A stretch of DNA of 5,342 nt from assembly GCA_964645935.1 (NCBI GenBank), contig CAZYAK010000086.1, positions 1 to 5,342 of the forward strand, written 5' to 3'. The DNA comes from CAZYAK01 sp964645935. GTDB taxonomy: Bacteria > Patescibacteriota > Gracilibacteria > Peribacterales > Peribacteraceae. Under the pieces are notes generated by a model, which saw only the letters and a list, made by a program, of their open reading frames with translations, ran no database searches and was not told where the DNA came from. The position numbers and the translations under genes are program-made. Shown piece by piece: positions 1-5,234 of this stretch. Within the stretch, counting starts at the first letter, position 1, and every line of letters starts with the position of its first letter.

Positions 1-52
1 TTCGACCTCACGGTCCCGAACCGTGCGCTCTAGCCAACTGAGCTACGTCCCG
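1..52 (-). tRNA. tRNA-Pro(CGG), 3' end cut off by window edge
   Basis: Read on the minus strand, the acceptor 5' strand CGGGACG (52-46) is followed by TA. A D-arm of GCTC-AGTTGGCTA-GAGC comes next, then an anticodon stem CACGG/CCGTG around the loop TTCGGGA. The anticodon is CGG (16-18), which decodes the proline codon CCG. The sequence runs out at the start of the T-arm, so about 25 nt of the 3' end, including the T-loop and acceptor 3' strand, lie outside the window. All visible stems are perfect, so it looks functional. Confidence 0.95.
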
Positions 53-197
53 ACGTTTGGCGTTCGATGATGCGATTGACCCCGGCCAAGAGCTTCCCTC
101 GGCGTGCGGCATTCTACCGGAATTCCGGGAAACGGAAGGGCAATTTGGCGCTTTCGCGCGGCGGTCCGCGCATTTTCGTCCCCACGAGCCCGGATTC
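53..197. other. Non-coding spacer upstream of tRNA-Pro
   Basis: No convincing gene is seen. The spacer should hold the tRNA-Pro promoter. On the minus strand a TAGAAT hexamer (116-111) matches the -10 consensus at 5 of 6 positions, but no good -35 sits at 16-18 bp from it; TTGCCC (143-138) is 21 bp away. A perfect 12-bp palindrome, CCGGAATTCCGG (117-128), directly abuts this hexamer. Open frames that cross this stretch are antisense or out-of-frame shadows of the tRNA and lack ribosome binding sites. Confidence 0.4.
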
Positions 198-225
198 TTG
201 ACTCCCCTTCCACGCCGCATATCCT
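198..225 (+). promoter_or_regulatory. Putative sigma70-type promoter
   Basis: TTGACT (198-203, 5 of 6 match to the -35 consensus) and TATCCT (220-225, 4 of 6) are separated by 16 bp. Transcription would begin near 231-233, about 110 nt before the terminator at 318-342 and 130 nt before the ATG at 361. Called from sequence match only. Confidence 0.4.
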
Positions 226-231
226 ACGTCA

Positions 232-342
232 CGTTGACGTCCTGCTGCGCTCGCACCAGCTCCATCTCCATTATCACGCCCATGGCGTGAGGAACTGACG
301 TGTCCCGTCAAGTCCGTCCCGCCATTCCGGTCGGGCGTTTTT
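232..342 (+). ncRNA. Candidate short RNA or attenuator leader ending at an intrinsic terminator
   Basis: The stretch between the putative promoter and the terminator is about 110 nt and is not convincingly coding. It holds an inverted repeat, ACGTCA-CGT-TGACGT (226-240), at its 5' edge. A stem-loop, TGACG-TGTCC-CGTCA (296-310), is followed by the terminator hairpin. The element GTCCCG occurs twice, at 302-307 and 316-321. The second copy starts the 5' arm of the terminator; the first could compete for the same 3' arm (CGGG, 332-335). One frame has five His codons among ten (255-284), and another has three Ile codons in five (263-277), but neither has a good start with a Shine-Dalgarno. It may be a leader controlling the gene at 361 or an independent small RNA. 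The boundaries are approximate. Confidence 0.3.
318..342 (+). terminator. Rho-independent terminator
   Basis: CCCG-CC (318-323) pairs with GG-T-CGGG (329-335), leaving a one-base bulge (T331) and the loop ATTCC. It is followed by CG and five T residues (338-342). It lies only 18 bp before the ATG at 361, so it either ends a short upstream RNA or acts as an attenuator for that gene. Confidence 0.6.
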
Positions 343-360
343 GTACTTCCCCCCTCCTCG

Positions 361-1011
361 ATGCTCGCGCTCCACTCCTCCCATCAACACGTCGTCCCCA
401 CTTTAGAACTTCAACCCGAGGACGCCCCGGCTAGCAGGCTCTCCGAGGCCACTCTCCTCAGTATGCGTCAGAACGTGTCGCGTCGATTCCAAGAAACCCT
501 TTCCGCACTGCGGGCGTACGTCGACAAGTCGGAAGTCCCCTCAGGGAAAAACGACAGCCGCCCCGCCGCGACGCTCGTGCACTCCGGGGATTTGGATCTG
601 CCCATGGTGGAGCAGGACGGATTGGCGCCGGCAACCGACTTGCAGGACTACGCACGTCTGCGGACTGAGGCTCTGGCACGCGAAGCAGGTCTTTGGGTGG
701 AGTGTTTGGAGGGTCGTGTCGCCCGAGGTGAATTCACCGGGGACCACCCCGCCTGGGCCCTCCAGGCCGCTAAGGCAGCGAGTGCCGATGTCTCGGAGCT
801 GGAGAAGCGCCAGGAAGCCCTGGAACCCCTGCGTGTAGCCGTAGATCTGCGCTGGATTGTGGAATCCATGCTCGAGTCGTACGCCAGAACCGGCCAGAAC
901 CGCCACACGGCGGACGCCATTCGGGTTCAGCTTGCAGCAGCCAAAGTCAGGCACGTGGATCTGAGAGACTTGGAGGCGCGGTTCGAGGCACTCCATGGTT
1001 TCAATACATGA
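361..1011 (+). CDS. Hypothetical soluble helical protein, 216 aa
   Basis: I do not recognise this protein. It is the best frame in the region: codon choice looks coding (GAG, CTG and GCC frequent) and the C-terminal two-thirds is rich in amphipathic helix. Predicted helical stretches lie at about residues 27-56, 92-121, 128-156, 158-178, 181-195 and 199-213, with a polar, low-order segment at 57-91. No signal peptide, membrane span or metal-binding cluster is visible; there is one Cys (115). It is therefore probably cytoplasmic. The start is uncertain. ATG 361 is the first in frame, but it is preceded by C/T-rich sequence resembling an anti-Shine-Dalgarno rather than a ribosome binding site. 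ATG 463 (residue 35) also lacks one. A terminator lies just upstream, so expression may depend on read-through or on a promoter I cannot see. The gene stands alone, with no same-strand neighbour of known function. The antisense frame at 1167-541 looks non-coding. Confidence 0.6.
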   Translation: MLALHSSHQHVVPTLELQPEDAPASRLSEATLLSMRQNVSRRFQETLSALRAYVDKSEVPSGKNDSRPAATLVHSGDLDLPMVEQDGLAPATDLQDYARLRTEALAREAGLWVECLEGRVARGEFTGDHPAWALQAAKAASADVSELEKRQEALEPLRVAVDLRWIVESMLESYARTGQNRHTADAIRVQLAAAKVRHVDLRDLEARFEALHGFNT

Positions 1012-1070
1012 TTTCAACACAAAACTAATGCCTGTCTGTATCCCAGCCCGTCTAGGCGCAGACTTACTGA

Positions 1071-1249
1071 ACAAAATTTGTGTACAATATGGTGCAATAG
1101 CGCATCGAAACGGACGCCAAATTCCGGGGTACCGGAGGGGGTAGGAGCCCAATATGTCCAAACCCACATGGAAATAGCGTGCAGTAAATGGTGTCTAGAA
1201 AGGATTTGTCTGATCTGTATACTGCCCGACCCCCCTCCCGGGGGTTAGC
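1071..1249 (+). promoter_or_regulatory. Structured 5' leader of the small membrane-protein gene
   Basis: An AT-rich patch (1071-1100) in a GC-rich surrounding contains TACAAT (1083-1088), a 5 of 6 -10 match without a convincing -35. It is followed by a perfect hairpin, TCCGG-GGTA-CCGGA (1123-1136), and then a 7-codon ORF with a strong Shine-Dalgarno (1154-1177). A GC hairpin follows: ACCCCC (1229-1234) pairs with GGGGGT (1240-1245) around the loop CTCCC. Its 3' arm is the GGGGG that sits 5 nt before the ATG at 1250, so folding would hide that ribosome binding site. The arrangement resembles a translationally controlled leader. That role is inferred from layout alone. Confidence 0.4.
1154..1177 (+). 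CDS. Seven-codon upstream ORF (possible leader peptide MSKPTWK)
   Basis: The ATG is preceded by a GGAGGGGG/TAGGAG purine tract, with TAGGAG (1142-1147) 6 nt before the start. This is the best Shine-Dalgarno match I found in the window. The frame reads MSKPTWK and stops at TAG (1175-1177). It lies 72 nt before the start of the 38-aa membrane ORF and just upstream of the hairpin masking that ORF's ribosome binding site. It could be a leader peptide whose translation alters the downstream fold. Alternatively it could be a relic: the first residues resemble the start of some bacterial L34 proteins, but no Arg/Lys-rich continuation exists in any frame. Confidence 0.3.
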   Translation: MSKPTWK

Positions 1250-1366
1250 ATGAAACTTGTGAAGCCTCTGTCCCACCGCGCATCGCTCCCCCTCGTGCTC
1301 ATGCACGCGGTGCTCATCACCTTCGTGGCGCTGAACATGGTGATGATGCTCCCGTCCATCAGCTGA
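1250..1366 (+). CDS. Small single-span membrane protein, 38 aa
   Basis: The ATG at 1250 follows GGGGG (1240-1244) with 5-nt spacing, a usable Shine-Dalgarno. The product begins MKLVKPLSHR, a short basic N-terminus, and continues into one hydrophobic stretch (about residues 11-34) long enough for a transmembrane helix. It ends PSIS. Five of 38 residues are Met, three of them clustered at 30-33. The charge pattern suggests the N-terminus stays in the cytoplasm. I do not recognise a family. Evidence that it is real: the ribosome binding site, a continuous hydrophobic segment, CTC/GTG/CTG-rich codons, and a structured leader ahead. It is too short for most gene finders and could be missed in annotation. 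The antisense frame at 1389-1195 has no comparable features. Confidence 0.5.
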   Translation: MKLVKPLSHRASLPLVLMHAVLITFVALNMVMMLPSIS

Positions 1367-1511
1367 GAAAGAGTGGCTCGCACCGACATTCGTCCCCCTG
1401 AGAGAGGAAAGACGAAAAAATCCCCTCCGCCTTGCGATGGTCAGTTGCTGTTGTTTCGGCACTGCAGAGTAGAGTGACGTTGACGGCTGACGGCTGCCAC
1501 TACCGGTACGA
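1367..1511. other. Intergenic region between convergent genes
   Basis: No well-supported gene is present. The 3' ends of the small membrane ORF (plus) and the ligase gene (minus) face each other here. On the minus strand a weak bulged stem of the CAGTGC/GCAACTG type (about 1441-1464) lies upstream of a run of six T (complement of A-tract 1415-1420). The spacing between stem and T-run is too large for a confident terminator. The sequence TGACGGC is tandemly repeated twice (about 1480-1494). Confidence 0.35.
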
Positions 1512-3467
1512 TCACCAGAGCATCCCCTGCTTCTGGTCTCCCAGTTCTTGCCGCACCTCCGCCGCGTGGGTGACCGCCCGCTGCGAGAGTGCGCGATACC
1601 GGGCGGCGTCCGAGGGGTAGAGGCGGGCGAGATCTCGGGAGACGCGCTGGAACTCCTCCACGTTGTCGGAGAGGTCAATGAAGTGACTGTTGAGCAGGAT
1701 GGCCCGCCCGAACGCCGCGTGCACCGCGTCAAACCCGGCCTTGCGTGCGGCGATGAGTGGCTTGTCGCCCGAGCGTTCCACGAGGCGCACCAGCTCGGAG
1801 GTGATGACGATGTAGTTGTACCGGCCGAGGCCCCAGGCCTTGTCGTACCGTGCGATCGCGGTGGCGTCGTCCCCGCGATCGCGCGCCAGATCTCCGCCGA
1901 GTTTCCAGACGCGGGCATCCTCCGCGTTGACGGCGAGCGAATCGCCCAGTGCGTCCTCAGCCTCGTCATTCTGACGCAACGCGATGGCGATCCCCGCGCG
2001 GCTCAAGTGTAGGTCGCGGGAAAACACTTCGTTCTGAGAAGCACCGTACCAGCGCAGAGCCGCGGGTAAATCACCACGCGCCTCCGCCCGACGTCCGAGG
2101 GAGGAGAGCACGAGGTACCGTCCTTCTGAGACGGCTGTAACGAGCAGTATCATCGCAAGAAGCACCTCGGCCGAGCGTCGCGCGAAGCCGTCTACGGGGA
2201 GGCGCCGCGACGGGGACAGCGTCCCTAGGAGGATCCACAGGGGCAATACGATGCCGACGAACTGCAAATTGTAGTCCAGGAGGTTATGGGCGATAACGCC
2301 CGCGATGCCGATGAAAGCCGCCATCAGGACGGGCACGTGGGAGTCACCGCCCGCTGCAAGAAGGATGCGCCTTGCAGCCGGCAGGAGTACCAGTGCCAGG
2401 AAGAGCAGGAAGAGGCCGGATGCGATCCAACCGCGCTCCATGGCTAGCTTGAGGAAGACATTATGCGGGTGGTCGGAGGTGGCGAAGACGCCGGTCTGCA
2501 AACGTTGCTGGACGAACCGGAAGGCGTACGGGCCCCACCCGAGCAGCGGTTTCTCCAGAGAGAGCGCGAAGGACTGCTCCCAGAAGTCCCGACGCTCGTC
2601 CACAGAAGACGTACCCTCGCCGGCGGTAAATGTGGCTTTGGCGGCTACGGACTCCACTTGGTGGAAGCGGGACCGTACCGAATTCATGGCCAGGAACACG
2701 CACACGGCCACCGTTGCGGTCGCAAGTACGGTGGCGACGCCTTTCATCAAAGCCGCCTGGGAGGCCGCGGCACACCGCGTACGTACCCCGCGTGCGAGCA
2801 TGAGGGCCCCCCAGAGTCCCAACTGTCCCATGAGGCAGAGGAATGCCCCACGCGAATAGCTCAGGAGCAGACATCCTAGTACGAAGCCCGTCACTGCTGC
2901 AGTGACGATCCGTCCCCGACCGCGTAGTGCCAGCGGCAACACAGGCCAGCAGAGCAACACGAGCTCCGCCCAGGCATTGGGCCAGTAGTCGACGTGGAAA
3001 CGGGAGTCAAAGAACGTGCCCACGAAGCGGCTCACGGGCTGCAGTACGTACACGGCGATCCCAATGACACACGCCAACACGATCGCCGCAGCCAGGGTCG
3101 CAACAATCCTGCGACGAAACATTTCCCCATGCGCACTGGCAGAGTGCCGTGCGACCCACAGGAACACGAGAAACACAGACGTGTCACGTAGGATCTCGTC
3201 CAACCCGTAGTTGCGCGTGCTGGAGAGCACGAAGCTCGCCACCGACCACGCGAGGAACGCGAAGCCCGCCATCCATACGGACGGGGGAACCGGATCGGCG
3301 CCGTGCTCGCGGCGGCGCATCCATCCCAGGAACGTGAGTCCGCCCGCCGCGAACGCGAGCAACCACGTCATCTCCAGGCTCTTGCCGCCGCGCCAGAGCA
3401 CCGCGAAGGCGAGCAAGCCGAGGAGCATTCCTTCGGCCAGGGCGGGCTTGAAAACTGGGAGGCGCAT
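1512..3467 (-). CDS. O-antigen ligase/polymerase family membrane protein with C-terminal TPRs, 651 aa
   Basis: Wzy/WaaL-type integral membrane protein. Family members polymerise or transfer lipid-linked polysaccharide on the outer face of the inner membrane; which substrate applies here cannot be told. About 13 hydrophobic segments are visible between residues 13 and 448. YSRGAFL (204-210) is the usual Ser-Arg-Gly motif. A large external loop (about 263-348) carries the Wzy_C signature: DERRDFWEQS (290-299), then EKPLLGWGPYAF (305-316) and SDHPHN (331-336), whose His is the conserved functional residue of the family, followed by E-x-G-W. AHNLLDYNLQF (393-403) is a further family motif. Residues about 453-630 are soluble, with Ala-rich TPR-like helix pairs (AEARGDLPAALRWY, DRGDDATAIARYDKAW). 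These extend the protein beyond the usual 400-450 aa and probably bind a partner outside the membrane. The start at 3467 lies inside a perfect palindrome with GGAGG only 3 nt away. ATG at residue 14 is an alternative start. It follows the Cys-rich gene by 41 bp, same strand. Confidence 0.88.
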   Translation of the reverse strand: MRLPVFKPALAEGMLLGLLAFAVLWRGGKSLEMTWLLAFAAGGLTFLGWMRRREHGADPVPPSVWMAGFAFLAWSVASFVLSSTRNYGLDEILRDTSVFLVFLWVARHSASAHGEMFRRRIVATLAAAIVLACVIGIAVYVLQPVSRFVGTFFDSRFHVDYWPNAWAELVLLCWPVLPLALRGRGRIVTAAVTGFVLGCLLLSYSRGAFLCLMGQLGLWGALMLARGVRTRCAAASQAALMKGVATVLATATVAVCVFLAMNSVRSRFHQVESVAAKATFTAGEGTSSVDERRDFWEQSFALSLEKPLLGWGPYAFRFVQQRLQTGVFATSDHPHNVFLKLAMERGWIASGLFLLFLALVLLPAARRILLAAGGDSHVPVLMAAFIGIAGVIAHNLLDYNLQFVGIVLPLWILLGTLSPSRRLPVDGFARRSAEVLLAMILLVTAVSEGRYLVLSSLGRRAEARGDLPAALRWYGASQNEVFSRDLHLSRAGIAIALRQNDEAEDALGDSLAVNAEDARVWKLGGDLARDRGDDATAIARYDKAWGLGRYNYIVITSELVRLVERSGDKPLIAARKAGFDAVHAAFGRAILLNSHFIDLSDNVEEFQRVSRDLARLYPSDAARYRALSQRAVTHAAEVRQELGDQKQGMLW

Positions 3468-3479
3468 GCGCCTCCCAGT
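3454..3479 (-). promoter_or_regulatory. Perfect 26-bp palindrome over the ligase start codon; terminator-like
   Basis: Thirteen bases beginning ACTGGGAGGCG are followed by their exact reverse complement, with the ATG of the ligase gene (3467-3465) at the centre. As RNA from the minus strand it forms an 11-bp stem, ACTGGGAGGCG against CGCCTCCCAGT, with a CATG loop and then TTTC. That is a stem plus short U-tract, as in an intrinsic terminator. It lies 30-55 bp after the stop of the Cys-rich gene. The 5' arm also contains GGAGG, the only Shine-Dalgarno candidate for the ligase start. Folding would therefore either end transcription after the upstream gene or hide the start and ribosome binding site of the ligase. 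Confidence 0.6.
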
Positions 3480-3508
3480 ATGTCAGATGCGGGCCGGTCC
3501 GTCCCGTC

Positions 3509-4660
3509 TCACGGATTGAGCGTCTTCTCCAGTAGATCGCGGCAGGTCGCGTCGAAGGGCTTGGTCACGCACTCGGGGTGCGCCCTGGTGTAGAACTGCA
3601 CCATCCTCGTGCCGTTCTTGCAGCGGTCAGTGCTCTGGATGGCGCAGGCCGCAGGGAGCTCTTCGTCGATCAAGGCTTCGGCGCAGGGTTTCCAGAGGAA
3701 GCATGCGGTCTCGTAGCCGTCCAGGACGTCTTCAGCGAGGTGCTCAGCTTCAAAGCCGCAGTAGATCAAATCTCCGCAAGACGGCAGCGTGCGGGTGATC
3801 GCGGGCTTGGACGCGCGTTTCTCCACCTGGCTCAGACAGCTCGCAGAGCGGTTGACCGCGCAGGTGTTCACGCGTGGCGACACGAATGCGTGGAGGGACT
3901 GCAGCTTCTTGCACCATGCCGCGCCGGCGCATGACGGCTTCTTCACCATGTCTGCGACCGTCGCGGCGCAATTTTGATTGAGGTAGCAGGTCAGGTCTCC
4001 GCGCCGCAGCGCGCCGAGGTGATCCATGCAGCGGAACGAGGACAGGCAGACCTTTTCCGCGTCCGTCAGGGAGCCGTGGAAGTACGCCCAGATGGATGCG
4101 CAGTCCTTGGAGGTGAGGTCGTTGCACTCCGGCGCGATCGACGTGAAGATGCTATACATGAGCACCAGCGTGGTGCAGTAGGCGTTGAACTTGCTGCAGC
4201 GTGTGCTGTGAATCACGCTCCTTGCCGCACCCATGCACTTGGCATCTGCAAGGCACGACAGATCCCCGTCCAGAAACTCGTCGATCTTCAACTGACACCG
4301 CTCGGAAGAGTGATTGTCACATTCCTTGCCGTCCCAGGTGAGCTGCGGGCCGGAGCGATGCGCCGGGAGCGACGATGTCGCCGCAGAAGAGGGCTTGCTC
4401 GAGCTCGCACGCCGCGCCGCGCGCTTCTGCGCGGAAACCGTGCTGGACTTCTTGCCCGACACGAGGTCGTTCGCGGGCTCGGACGAAGACGGCGCGGAGG
4501 TGGGAAGCGGACCGTACGTCGGCGTCGCGGTGCCCGAAAGCGGCAGAATGCCCGCTTGGCTTACAAGCGCGAGCGCCGCGAGGACGGCGAGCGTGGCGGC
4601 CATGCCGCGGGCGGTATCACTACGCGTCAGTCGCGAAAACAGGGTGTGAAGCGTCTGCAT
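3509..4660 (-). CDS. Exported Cys-rich repeat protein, 383 aa, function unknown
   Basis: I do not recognise a named family. The N-terminus has a short basic segment, then a hydrophobic stretch (about residues 19-40) that serves as a Sec signal peptide or membrane anchor. A Ser/Ala/Pro-rich, Lys/Arg-containing low-complexity linker follows (about 42-108). The rest (109-383) carries 24 cysteines and no others occur in the protein. They fall into 12 close pairs: 114/122, 136/142, 155/162, 179/187, 205/211, 225/231, 244/250, 267/275, 295/301, 320/326, 339/347 and 364/373. Pairs recur every 18-28 residues with short helix-prone segments between. The even, regular pairing in an exported protein suggests a disulfide-stapled helical repeat (solenoid) exposed outside the membrane. 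A strong promoter lies just upstream. The start at 4660 has only a weak purine match (GAAG) ahead; ATG at residue 20 would remove the basic N-terminus. The TPR-bearing ligase gene follows at 41 bp, suggesting a shared envelope role. Confidence 0.8.
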   Translation of the reverse strand: MQTLHTLFSRLTRSDTARGMAATLAVLAALALVSQAGILPLSGTATPTYGPLPTSAPSSSEPANDLVSGKKSSTVSAQKRAARRASSSKPSSAATSSLPAHRSGPQLTWDGKECDNHSSERCQLKIDEFLDGDLSCLADAKCMGAARSVIHSTRCSKFNAYCTTLVLMYSIFTSIAPECNDLTSKDCASIWAYFHGSLTDAEKVCLSSFRCMDHLGALRRGDLTCYLNQNCAATVADMVKKPSCAGAAWCKKLQSLHAFVSPRVNTCAVNRSASCLSQVEKRASKPAITRTLPSCGDLIYCGFEAEHLAEDVLDGYETACFLWKPCAEALIDEELPAACAIQSTDRCKNGTRMVQFYTRAHPECVTKPFDATCRDLLEKTLNP

Positions 4661-4684
4661 GAACTTCGTGTGGGTATATAAGTT

Positions 4685-4713
4685 ATAATATCATAAATTT
4701 TTGCTTTTGGCAA
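4685..4713 (-). promoter_or_regulatory. Sigma70-type promoter of the Cys-rich protein gene
   Basis: On the minus strand TTGCCA (4713-4708, 5 of 6) and TATTAT (4690-4685, 5 of 6) are spaced by exactly 17 bp, in an AT-rich island within GC-rich sequence. Predicted transcription starts about 17-20 nt before the ATG at 4660, giving a very short 5' leader. It is the best promoter match I found in the window. Confidence 0.7.
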
Positions 4714-4723
4714 CTTCTCCACC

Positions 4724-4741
4724 GCAGGGCGATCTCCCTGC
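4724..4741. promoter_or_regulatory. 18-bp dyad between divergent promoters (possible operator)
   Basis: GCAGGG (4724-4729) and CCCTGC (4736-4741) are perfect inverted arms around CGATCT, whose GATC core is itself symmetric. Sixteen of 18 positions obey dyad symmetry. It lies 11 bp upstream of the -35 of the Cys-rich gene promoter and 14 bp upstream of the -35 proposed for tRNA-Leu. Neither strand has a T-run after it, so a terminator is unlikely. A dimeric regulator site is the simpler reading, but no cognate regulator is in view. Confidence 0.35.
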
Positions 4742-4754
4742 ACCACGTTGCGCA

Positions 4755-4783
4755 TTGAGCCGCCGCGGAACTCCCGCTAGGAT
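4755..4783 (+). promoter_or_regulatory. Putative promoter of tRNA-Leu
   Basis: TTGAGC (4755-4760, 4 of 6) and TAGGAT (4778-4783, 4 of 6) are spaced 17 bp apart. Transcription would begin near 4790, about 35 nt before the mature 5' end of the tRNA, a normal length for a leader removed by RNase P. Confidence 0.4.
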
Positions 4784-4824
4784 GCGACGGCTGCGGATTG
4801 CGCAGGATCCTTCCACATCACCGT

Positions 4825-4910
4825 GCCGACGTGGCGGAATGGTAGACGCGCACGCTTCAGGAGCGTGTAAGAGTAATCTTGTGAGAGTTCGAGTCTCTCC
4901 GTCGGCACCA
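4825..4910 (+). tRNA. tRNA-Leu(CAG), complete, CCA encoded
   Basis: Class II tRNA of 86 nt. The acceptor strands GCCGACG (4825-4831) and CGTCGGC (4900-4906) pair fully and are followed by discriminator A and genomic CCA (4908-4910). The anticodon stem CACGC/GCGTG encloses TTCAGGA with anticodon CAG (4858-4860), which decodes CTG. The long variable arm AAGA-GTAA-TCTT is typical of leucine tRNA. The T-arm GAGAG-TTCGAGT-CTCTC is intact. No defect is visible. Confidence 0.96.
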
Positions 4911-4912
4911 TC

Positions 4913-4941
4913 CGGCTTCGTGCCCGCTGGGCACTACGCCG
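4913..4941 (+). terminator. Stem-loop directly after tRNA-Leu
   Basis: GTGCCC-GCT-GGGCAC (4920-4934) is a perfect 6-bp hairpin with a 3-nt loop. It is flanked by CGGC (4913-4916) and GCCG (4938-4941), which extend the stem across a small internal loop. It begins 2 nt after the tRNA's CCA. No T-run follows, so it is not a classical intrinsic terminator. It may stop transcription weakly or define a 3'-processing end. Confidence 0.35.
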
Positions 4942-5054
4942 TGATTGGCATGTTCGAATATACCGAAGGCCGAGTGCCTCGGCGTAGTCCGCAAACGGAG
5001 CCGGGCAGAACGACATCATGGTTTGAACGTCTTCCAATACAGCGCACCACATAG

Positions 5055-5133
5055 GGTTTACGAGAACTCATTTGGTCTCAGTCAATCGTTTGATGATCAC
5101 AAACGCTCTATCCACTTCATTGTTCTCGAAACC
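5055..5133. repeat. Long imperfect inverted repeat with internal hairpin
   Basis: GGTTTACGAGAAC (5055-5067) pairs with GTTCTCGAAACC (5122-5133): 12 base pairs with one bulged A (5060). The 54-nt interior holds a second perfect hairpin, CGTTTG-ATGATCA-CAAACG (5087-5105). The nested layout suggests a folded RNA or a small palindromic element. The strand cannot be decided from structure alone, though a plus-strand terminator follows about 100 bp later. Confidence 0.4.
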
Positions 5134-5234
5134 GCATCTTCTTCTTTCATCTCACCTCGGCCAGTCGCCTACGGTAGTTGTGGCATGTTCGTTAACCAAA
5201 CCGAAACCAGACAATGCTCTGCACGACGAGCTGA

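Noticed and set aside
541..1167. 208-codon open frame on the minus strand opposite the 361-1011 gene
   Set aside because: Cys/Gln/Gly-rich composition with no helical or domain-like pattern and no ribosome binding site; the plus-strand frame is much more protein-like.
1373..1477. 34-codon ORF starting GTG, 6 nt after the stop of the small membrane protein
   Set aside because: The purine stretch before the GTG is not a proper Shine-Dalgarno at workable spacing. The product, with its PPERGKTKKSPPP segment, shows no recognisable fold. Possible but unsupported.
1064..1969. 301-codon minus-strand frame overlapping the ligase C-terminus
   Set aside because: Ser/Arg/Thr-rich low-complexity shadow of the ligase frame; the ligase TPR region explains this DNA.
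4777..5052. 91-codon minus-strand frame crossing tRNA-Leu
   Set aside because: It contains the familiar false peptide produced by antisense translation of a leucine tRNA (RLELSQDYSYTLLKRARLP). It is an annotation artefact, as is the frame at 220-8, whose DVAQLARAHGSGP ending comes from tRNA-Pro.
5069..5151. Minus-strand fragments MKEEDAVSRTMKWIERL and NNEVDRAFVIIKRLTETK, looking like a broken gene
   Set aside because: The fragments are in different frames and only 17-25 codons long. GAGGTGAG sits too close to the ATG for the first, and the second has no start. I could not match either to a transposase or other family. The overlap with the inverted repeat explains the region equally well.
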